A DNA stretch of 39,614 bases, taken from NCBI GenBank assembly GCA_902776455.1, contig CACYQI010000020.1:37588-77201 (forward strand), in the 5' to 3' direction. A program made the position numbers and the translations under genes. The notes under the pieces were generated by a model. The model had not been told where the DNA came from and ran no database searches. It saw only the letters and a list, made by a program, of their open reading frames with translations. Below are positions 1-6,700 of the stretch, in pieces (the first letter of the stretch is position 1; the number at the start of each line of letters is the position of its first letter). The stretch comes from an uncultured Bacteroidales bacterium (GTDB lineage: Bacteria; Bacteroidota; Bacteroidia; Bacteroidales; Bacteroidaceae).

Positions 1-718
1 CCCCACCCCTAACCCCTCCCCTTAAAAGGGAGGGGAACCAAGGATGCCATAATAGTAAAAGAAGACCTCGCCGCAAAGCCCCTCCCCTCGAAGGGGAGGG
101 GTTCCTGCTAAGTAGCTAAGAACGAAGAAGGGAAGGCTTCACCCCACCCCTAACCCCTCCCCTTAAATGGGAGGGGAACCAAGGATGCAAAATAGCGAAG
201 GAACTCAACGCAGGAAACTTTGACACATTCTTTGTATGAATTAAGAATTAAACCTTTGTTTATATCTTTAACATATAATTTCCATGTAATTGGCCATTAA
301 GTCTAATATACTTATATTCATGTTAGAGTGGGGCAAGTTCACTTTATTTACGTGTGCTCTATTTGGTGCCAAACTACATGATTTTTCCTTTTTTCGCGAG
401 ATAAGCACTTTTTCTTGCCTTAGGGGTTAAAAAATCGGGGAGTAATGCGTATATATAATAGAAGGTATAGTAGAAGGTGAGAAGACTTCACCCCACCCCT
501 AACCCCTCCCCTTAAAAGGGAGGGGAACCGATGATGCCATAATAGCAGAGGAAGACCCCACCCCTAACCCCTCCCCTTAAAAGGGAGGGGAATCGAAGAC
601 GCTATAATAGTCAAGGAAGACCTCGCAGCTAAGCCCCTCCCCTTAAATGGGAGGGGAATCAAGGAAGCCGAGTTTCCTGCGTTCACAGAAATGGAAGGTA
701 TGGCGCGAAAGAGAAACG
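1..718. repeat. Repeat-rich intergenic region with palindromic CCCCTCCC/GGGAGGGG elements
   Basis: I see no gene here. Palindromic units built on CCCCTCCCCTT-AA-AAGGGAGGGG or close variants occur near 10-38, 79-103, 150-178, 495-528, 560-590 and 633-658. Several are followed by the same tail (GGGGAAC, then AAGGATGC or similar), so units of roughly 65 bp have been copied. The same palindrome family recurs near 18.4-18.6, 24.0-24.1, 28.9, 38.6 and 38.8 kb. Between the units, 190-480 is A+T-rich and unique apart from the element listed at 418-465. The family resembles REP or BIME elements, but no RAYT transposase is present in the window. Confidence 0.75.
418..465 (+). repeat. 45-bp dispersed element, copy 1 (GTTAAAAAATCGGGG core)
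   Basis: The stretch holds GCCTTAGGG, then GTTAAAAAATCGGGG, then a purine-rich spacer and TGCGTATATATAATA. A near-identical stretch lies on the opposite strand at 38556-38602 at the other end of the window. Neither copy overlaps a gene. The function is unknown; it may be the end of a larger dispersed repeat. Confidence 0.6.
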
Positions 719-749
719 AAAAAAGCCCTCGGCAAATGCCGAAGGCTTA
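719..749 (-). terminator. Rho-independent terminator of the secreted-protein pair
   Basis: Read on the minus strand, the stem GCCTTCGGCA pairs with TGCCGAGGGC across a TT loop and is followed by six T. It lies about 25 bp after the stop codon of the 205-residue secreted protein, so it probably ends the transcript from the promoter near 2169-2199. Confidence 0.85.
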
Positions 750-773
750 ATTATCAGTTTGCTTTAAGTTAAA

Positions 774-1391
774 TTACTTTACAGCAACCTTCTTACCGTT
801 CTGGATGAAGATACCCTTCTGAGCCTTGCTTACGCGCTGGCCAGCTACGTTGTAGATAGGAGCCTTGCTGTCGTTAGCGTTGATACCGTTGATGCCAGTG
901 CCTTCGCCAATCTGGAGCGTAACGTCGAACTCTGTAGGAATCTCAAGAGAAACCTTGTCAGGAGTTGCCATACTGCAATTTGTAACACGAATAGTGTAAG
1001 TACCTTCCTGTACATTAGGTGAAATAACAAACGGAACTGTTACAAGAACTCCATCGTTACCACTAATCACAGCATTCTTAGAGTGATAAATACTAATCAT
1101 ATCACCACCGTCTTCAGATTTCTGCATGATAGCCTGATGCTTCTTTGCACGAGTCTTATCAATTGATACCTCATCTTCATAATCCTCACCATCATAAGGC
1201 ATGTAAACGCCATCAGGGAAATAGAGACGGAAAGAACAAGCTGTTACATCAACTTCATTCTTCATGAAGATTTCAATTTCAGCAGATTCTTCACCAGCAT
1301 CAACCTTAATGTCTTCAGAATAGAGAGCGTTCTGTGCCATTGCTGCAACACCGCACAGCATAGCAGCCATTGTCATGTAAAACTTTTTCAT
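774..1391 (-). CDS. Small secreted protein, cohesin-like fold, with Prevotella-type C-terminal tail
   Basis: 205 residues. The first 20 residues form a signal peptide ending AMA-Q. The body (about 22-160) alternates short beta-strand-like segments with an AEIEIFMKN stretch and an EGTYTIRV stretch, the pattern seen in cohesin-like or dockerin-partner beta sandwiches. The assignment is by look, not by alignment. The last 40 residues carry TGINGI, a linker, then IYNVAGQRVSKAQKGIFI and a basic end GKKVAVK. A matching tail ends the giant SGNH protein at 3739, so it is probably a family-specific surface-sorting or attachment tail. The gene is second in a two-gene operon: only 54 bp separate it from the dockerin protein upstream, and a strong terminator follows it. 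The substrate or partner is unknown. Confidence 0.75.
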   Translation of the reverse strand: MKKFYMTMAAMLCGVAAMAQNALYSEDIKVDAGEESAEIEIFMKNEVDVTACSFRLYFPDGVYMPYDGEDYEDEVSIDKTRAKKHQAIMQKSEDGGDMISIYHSKNAVISGNDGVLVTVPFVISPNVQEGTYTIRVTNCSMATPDKVSLEIPTEFDVTLQIGEGTGINGINANDSKAPIYNVAGQRVSKAQKGIFIQNGKKVAVK

Positions 1392-1445
1392 TGTTTTTAA
1401 GTACTTAATTGGTTTATAATAAAGTTATTTTTATTTGTTTTTTTT

Positions 1446-2114
1446 TTATTGAGCAGCCATGATTTCAAGAACAGCTACGAAGTCAGCAATATCAACTTTG
1501 CCATCCTTATTAAGGTCAGCCTCGGGATCGTTACCGTCTCTTGCCATAACGTCAAGAACTGCAACTGCGTCAGCGATATCGACCTTTTCGTCACCATTGA
1601 GGTCACCTTCGATACCCTGCTGTTCGCCCTGCTCAAGAGTCCAAGTGAATTCACGCTGGCCCTTCTTGTCCTCGTTGATAGTACCATTCGGCTCGGTGAG
1701 CTTGGTATCCTTAACAGTTACGATAACATCACCAGGAGTAATGTCACCGATGGCAACAGTAACAGTTGCGATAGCACCATCAGTTCCGGGAATGCCAACA
1801 CCTACTTCGCCTTCGCATGTGAAGGAAACAGTTCCGTCGCCATTGTCAACGGCTGAGAATTCAGCATTGAATCCGTCGGGAATACGTGCAGTGATAAGAG
1901 TAGCACTTTGGAAAGTAACGCCTTCAGGAAGAACGAGTGTGCATTCCCACATGTTGATGGCATTACGGTTCTTCATGTTCAGTGTTAACTCAGCCGTTCC
2001 GTTAGTCTTAGCGTTAGCACCAGTCACATAAATCTGGTAAGCTTCAAGAAGAGAAGCCCACGATGTTGCCATTACAAAGAATGACACCATTGAAAGTAAA
2101 ATCCTCTTTTTCAT
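1446..2114 (-). CDS. Secreted protein with cohesin-like domain and C-terminal type I-like dockerin
   Basis: 222 residues. A signal peptide covers about residues 1-20. Residues 25-160 look like a cohesin-type beta sandwich (AELTLNMKN, WECTLVLPEGVTF, GTVSFTCEGEV, GAIATVTVAIG). Residues 170-220 form a dockerin: two EF-hand-like calcium loops, D171-N-D-E-K-D179 with D182, and D200-N-D-K-D208 with D211. Each is followed by a VAVLxxMA helix. Dockerins bind calcium and dock to cohesins, usually for extracellular assembly. The gene is first in an operon with the secreted protein at 774-1391, behind a good promoter. Unlike its neighbour it lacks the YNVAGQ tail, so the dockerin may replace that tail as the attachment device. 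The dockerin is a confident call; the cohesin-like body is less certain. Confidence 0.85.
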   Translation of the reverse strand: MKKRILLSMVSFFVMATSWASLLEAYQIYVTGANAKTNGTAELTLNMKNRNAINMWECTLVLPEGVTFQSATLITARIPDGFNAEFSAVDNGDGTVSFTCEGEVGVGIPGTDGAIATVTVAIGDITPGDVIVTVKDTKLTEPNGTINEDKKGQREFTWTLEQGEQQGIEGDLNGDEKVDIADAVAVLDVMARDGNDPEADLNKDGKVDIADFVAVLEIMAAQ

Positions 2115-2168
2115 AAAAAGTAGTTTTTAGTTATTAATGTTGTTTTATAGTTTTGTACTTTCCTGCTG

Positions 2169-2199
2169 CAAATTTAGCGCTTTTTTCATAACCGCCAAA
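2169..2199 (-). promoter_or_regulatory. Bacteroidetes-type promoter for the dockerin operon
   Basis: On the minus strand, TTTG (2196-2199) is followed after exactly 19 bp by TAAATTTG (2169-2176). This matches the -33 TTTG and -7 TAnnTTTG consensus of the Bacteroidetes housekeeping sigma factor. Transcription would start near 2162, giving a leader of about 48 nt before the ATG at 2114. Confidence 0.75.
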
Positions 2200-2378
2200 A
2201 CTTTTTCACTTTTTTTTTTCACTTTTATCGAAAAAAGTTGGGCAATGTGGGGGAAAATGCAAGAGAAGAGGGTTATTGAATATGAAATATGGGGGTTATT
2301 GGGGTTTTTATGAGGTCTTCGGGGAGAGATGCGAAACATGGAGGCGGGAAGGCTGTAATGCATCATGGAGTTTTGGGG

Positions 2379-2789
2379 TTAATGTTGGCCACGGGCGCGA
2401 AGGATGACATCGCGTGCTTCGGTTATTTCGCGGAATTTCTTCTCGGCTTGTGCTCGGGCAGCGCTGTCTTGCGAAGCCATGCGGTCGGGATGATAGCGGA
2501 GCGCGAGCTTGCGGTAGGCTTGTCGCACCTCGTCGTCTGTGGCTGTCTGGGCGATGCCGAGGGTTCGGTAGGCTTCCTGGAGGGTGACATCGACGTAGGG
2601 CTGCCAGGTATGTTCGTCTCTCTGGTAGCCATCGTTGACGGTGCTGCGATAGGTGAAGTGGATGGTGGGACGGCGAAAGGCCGAGTCGAGGAATGCGCCT
2701 AGGATGAAGCCAAAGAAGAGTCCCCACCCTCTGCCGATGCGCCAGCCGATGATGGAGAACAGGAATTTGAAACTAAAGAGACAGGACAT
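2379..2789 (-). CDS. Membrane-anchored J-domain (DnaJ-like) co-chaperone
   Basis: 136 residues. I chose the ATG at 2787-2789 because upstream of it the open frame is only the shadow of the nuclease gene. Residues 9-36 are a glycine-rich membrane segment (GRGWGLFFGFILGAFLD) very like the transmembrane anchor of DjlA. Residues 69-132 form a J domain with the HPD motif at 100-102 in helix II-III context (LALRYHPDRM). J domains stimulate the ATPase of DnaK-type Hsp70, so this should recruit Hsp70 to the inner membrane. It lacks the TerB-like domain of true DjlA and is shorter. It lies downstream of the PD-(D/E)XK nuclease on the same strand. The 58-bp gap holds a five-unit heptamer array, so co-transcription is likely but not certain. 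Confidence 0.85.
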   Translation of the reverse strand: MSCLFSFKFLFSIIGWRIGRGWGLFFGFILGAFLDSAFRRPTIHFTYRSTVNDGYQRDEHTWQPYVDVTLQEAYRTLGIAQTATDDEVRQAYRKLALRYHPDRMASQDSAARAQAEKKFREITEARDVILRARGQH

Positions 2790-2799
2790 AGGAGGGGAA

Positions 2800-2834
2800 A
2801 GTTGAAAGTTGAGAGTTGAAAGTTGAAAGTTGAA
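2800..2834. repeat. Heptanucleotide array (AGTTGAA)5
   Basis: Five consecutive 7-bp units (AGTTGAA, one reading AGTTGAG) fill most of the gap between the nuclease stop codon and the J-domain start. It is the same class as the array inside the SGNH gene at 3832-3866. Confidence 0.9.
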
Positions 2835-2847
2835 GGGGGGATGGGGG

Positions 2848-3699
2848 CTAAAGGGCTTGGCGGAGGCTGGGGATGAGGTCGGGCACGGGGATGATCTGAT
2901 AGTTGCAGTCGCTGAGCCAGACGATGCAGCGGGCGATGATGGGCAGGCCGATGTCCTGGAGCATGAGGGCATAGAGGCTGAGCTGGATGGCGTAGAGGGA
3001 AAGGTCTTCCTCGATGAGGTGGGAGAAGGGAGGGAGCAACATGCGTCCGCACTTGCGGTTGTAGTCGTTCTGGAGGCTGGCGTTGGTTTTGTAGTCGAGG
3101 ATAACGAAGCCTGCGGGCTTACCATTGCTTCCGTCGGCATAGTAGAGCATGTCGAAGGTGCCGGCGATCTGCTCGCTGATGTTTTGTTCGGGGCATGGAT
3201 TCTTGCCGCTGTACGCTCTTGCTTCGTTGAGGACGAGGTGCATGGAGGGCGGCATCTCGTTGAGGAAACGAAGTACAGCTTCTTCCTTCGGATGGATGGG
3301 CGCAAGGAACCGGTACTCGGGCATGTACTGCGGAAGGATGGAGGGGCAGATGCGTTCGGGCATTCCGGCACGGAGATAGCCGAGGCTCTCGCCGTAGGCA
3401 TGAGTCTTGGTGCCGAGGGTAGCAGCACGGAAGGCGTTCTGCCTCCATTGCTGAATCCAGTACTCGGGGGTCTGGCCGTGTCGTTCTGCATAACGTGCCG
3501 CCTGCCGCTGTTCGTCGAAAGGCTCGCGGACGAATCGGTGGGCAACATTCGTGACGGAGGGCAACGCCTTTCCCTGCAACAGGTAGCGATGTCCTTCGTC
3601 GAAGAACTCGAGGTCGGAGAATGCTTCGAGAATGAGCTGGCGAGCCTCAGTAACTACCGAAGGCTCGCCAGGAAGAGAGAACATTTCGTACATATTCAT
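2848..3699 (-). CDS. PD-(D/E)XK superfamily nuclease, RecB/Cas4-like
   Basis: 283 residues. The RecB-type nuclease motifs are all visible. H100 lies in LGTKTHAYGE, D183 in AGTFDMLYY, and D202-x-K204 in VILDYKTN. The QxxxY motif is Q239-x3-Y243, inside IQLSLYALML. These residues bind the metal and cut DNA in RecB, AddB and Cas4-type nucleases. There is no helicase domain and no obvious cysteine cluster, so it is a stand-alone nuclease of unknown partner. The family includes phage-derived and repair exonucleases. It begins 39 bp after the giant SGNH gene stop and is followed by the J-domain gene on the same strand. A second RecB-type nuclease domain sits in the helicase at 32328-35642. The specific substrate is unknown. 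Confidence 0.85.
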   Translation of the reverse strand: MNMYEMFSLPGEPSVVTEARQLILEAFSDLEFFDEGHRYLLQGKALPSVTNVAHRFVREPFDEQRQAARYAERHGQTPEYWIQQWRQNAFRAATLGTKTHAYGESLGYLRAGMPERICPSILPQYMPEYRFLAPIHPKEEAVLRFLNEMPPSMHLVLNEARAYSGKNPCPEQNISEQIAGTFDMLYYADGSNGKPAGFVILDYKTNASLQNDYNRKCGRMLLPPFSHLIEEDLSLYAIQLSLYALMLQDIGLPIIARCIVWLSDCNYQIIPVPDLIPSLRQAL

Positions 3700-3738
3700 T
3701 CATTTGCGGGGCTTTGTCCCGCAGCATTGTGAGCGATG

Positions 3739-6700
3739 CTACTTCAGGACTTTCTTGCCTTTGCTAATGTTCACGCCTTTTACGGGACGGCTGATTTGCT
3801 GACCAGCCACGTTGTACCATGGACCGGTGGGAGTTGAAAGTTGAGAGTTGAAAGTTGAAAGTTGGGCCTTGTTGATGCCGGTGGCGTCGTCGTCGAAGAG
3901 GAATCCCTTGACATCTGAACTGCTGACGAGATAGGCTTTGCCTTTGGACACAAAAGTACCTGCCATTACCTGAAAGAAGCCAACTACGTCATTTATTTTT
4001 GCCAAGGCATAGATGCTGCCGTTACCTTCTACTGTGCCGTCGCTACCAAGCAAATCATTACTGACGGGAAGGGTAGCATCGGCGGTCTTAGTCAGGAAGT
4101 ATGTGTCGGGAGCAGCGGCAGTCACGACGAGAGCAGTTCCTTTGGGGGCAAGCGTGAGAGGCTCGAGGTGAACATAGTTAGGGCTAAGCTGTCCGGCGTA
4201 TGCAGTTACCTCGGAGCCTGTGAAGTCAATGTCGGTCGTGGCCACGTATGTACCGAAGTACTTGCCGTCCTTCGCGGCCTGGTCGGTAATCGTGACGCGG
4301 GGACGTGCCACAGGGTCAACTTCAACCAGTGCATCCTTGAAGGTGGGACGGAACTCGGACACCTGGATGACGCCGTTGCCGCCGCCCTTGCGTTCCGTCA
4401 CAACCCACTTGAAGCTCTGATAGGCCTTGCTGGTTTCTTTGGGAAGCGTGTAGGTGTAGGTCGTGAAGTTCACGTCCTGAAGCTTCGTGTCGTTGGTGAC
4501 GGAAGCGATCACTTCCCAAGACGAATCGTCCTTGTCAGGGTAGCTGTCAGTGGTGGAGCCGTAGAGTGTCCAGGACTTAGGGTTGCGGCCCGTGTACTGA
4601 GCGTTGTCGTTGGCAGTCGAAATCTTGTAACCCGTCACATAAATGGGATGAGAGGCATGGAAGATGGCATAAACGGAATTGCCTTCGCCGCCATTGAGGC
4701 ACCACTTGGTGGAAGTGCTGCCATCGACAATCTTGTCGTAGTTCTCGCCGGAGCTGAAGCCTGCCGAGCCTTCATCGGGCGTGAAGAAGACATCGACGGC
4801 TGCACGCTCGTACTCCTTAGCCTCGGCCTTGCCATAAGAAAGGGTGTTGGTGCTTTGTGCGAGGTTCTGCATGTCGTCCTTGCCTCCAAGGGGTGCATAG
4901 ATTTCGAGGCTCGACTTGAGCATCTTGCCATCGCAGACGGCTGTGATTTCCTCGGGCGTCATGCCGGAACGCCAGAAGGAGAGTTCGCTCACTTCGCGGC
5001 TGTTCGTGTCGTCGCCAAGGCTGACCGACTCGATGCGGGCCAAGCGCTCGCCTACCTCGCCAGCCTTCGTCTTATCGACATAAAGGATGGTGCGGCGCTG
5101 TGCATAGTAGCTTGTCAGGGAGACGTTGTGCCAAGCGTCGTCGTTGATGGTCGTAGTGGAGGTGATGGTGGAGCCTGTGGGAGCGGTGTAGGTGACAGTG
5201 CCGTTGGCATTGACGCGTACCGTGGCCTGCTGGGTGCCGGAGGACTGGGACAGGCAAACGACTTGTCCCTCCGTGCCCTTGATGCGGACGGTAACGGTGA
5301 AGGGATGCACCGTCTCTTCGGGTTCGAAGTAGATGGTCTTGCCAGCCTCAATGGTCATGCTCTTCGTCTGGTTGCGGACGGGCTGAGCCTTGCCTGCCTT
5401 AATGGCATCGAAGAGGGAAGGCACCATGGCGTACATGAACTCAGCATGACCGGCCGTGTTCTGGTGATAGGTGTCAGAAACATAGCCGTCGGCCCACTGT
5501 CCGTTGCCCTTGTCGATAGAGCCGAGCACGTTGGTCGAGGGAACATCCCACTGGTGGATGAGCAGGTTGAGCTGCTTGACGTAGTAGTAATCGTCGTCGT
5601 TGTAGTCGCTGCGCGTATAGTTGTTCATCACCATAGGAATCTTTCCATCCGCGCGTACCTTATTTATTAATGTAAGCATATTGTCGCGCCACTGGTTGAA
5701 GACGGCTTGCTGGTTGCTTGCTCCGTGGATGCCTTCGTTGCCCAGCGAAAGGCCGAAGATGACGTAGCGGCCGAAGTCGCGAATGAGGTCGTCGTAGCGG
5801 TTCAGGAGATTCGTGGTGGTGTTGCCGCCGATGGAGACGTTGGTCGTGTAGAAGGCGTTGTCGCTTCGGCCTTCGTTGTGACGGGCAATGAGCTGCTGGC
5901 CATAGAGGTAGCGGTAGCCCTTATAGTCTGTTGCACCCTGACCGTTGGCAACGGATGAGCCGAAGACGGAGATGCGGTTCTCGTCGATAGGAGCGGAGAT
6001 GTCATAGACCATGTTCTTCATATCGACGGTGATGGTGTAGGTACCGGCGTTCTGATAGATGTTCTCCACGCTCTGCCCCTTCTCGACCTCGCCGAGGACG
6101 TAGCGGGTGGCAGCCCCTTGCAGACGCTTGATGGCGTACGAGTCATTGTTGTTGAGGGCGAAGTACATCGTCTTATCCACCCATTGCTGCGAGGTTGTCT
6201 CGGGCAGCGTCACTTCTCCCTCGAAGACGCCATTGCCCTTATAGGGAATGGCAGGGTTGCCTCCGCCGATGTTGCCACGGACGTTCATGGTGACGGGCAG
6301 GACGGTGACGGTTTTGTCGGCTGTGTTGACGGTGATGCGTGCCACGCAGTCGGAGGCAACGGAGAAGGCAGCGTCGCCGGTGAGGTTGAAGGTGCCGTCG
6401 CCATTGTCGTAGAGCGTGACAACTTCGTTATCTGTGTCGGTGCCGGAGAGAGTGAACGTGCCAGCCGTGAGACGGGCAAAGGCTTCGTAGCTGTTGTCGC
6501 CAGCTGCCTTGAAGGTCACGTCTTCTGTGTTGCCACTAAGTGCCAACGTACTGAACTCGAGAGGCTCTTCGGGACGTGTGCCGCCCTCGTACTCCTCGAT
6601 TCTCATAGCACTGATGTGGGCCATGCCGGCAATGCGCTGATAGGTGATAAGGATGTTGCCCGAGCGGTCGGGATAGATGTAGTCGGTCATCAAGATGTTG

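Noticed and set aside
2379-3548. A 389-codon open frame on the minus strand
   Set aside because: Its upstream two thirds is a shadow of the PD-(D/E)XK nuclease gene in another frame; only the part from 2789 down is the J-domain protein.
4168-5670. Long plus-strand open frame (500 codons) and similar frames at 6118-7095, 7150-8490 and 14378-16270
   Set aside because: They are antisense to the SGNH and macroglobulin genes, have no domain signature, and arise from the G/C-biased third positions of the real genes.
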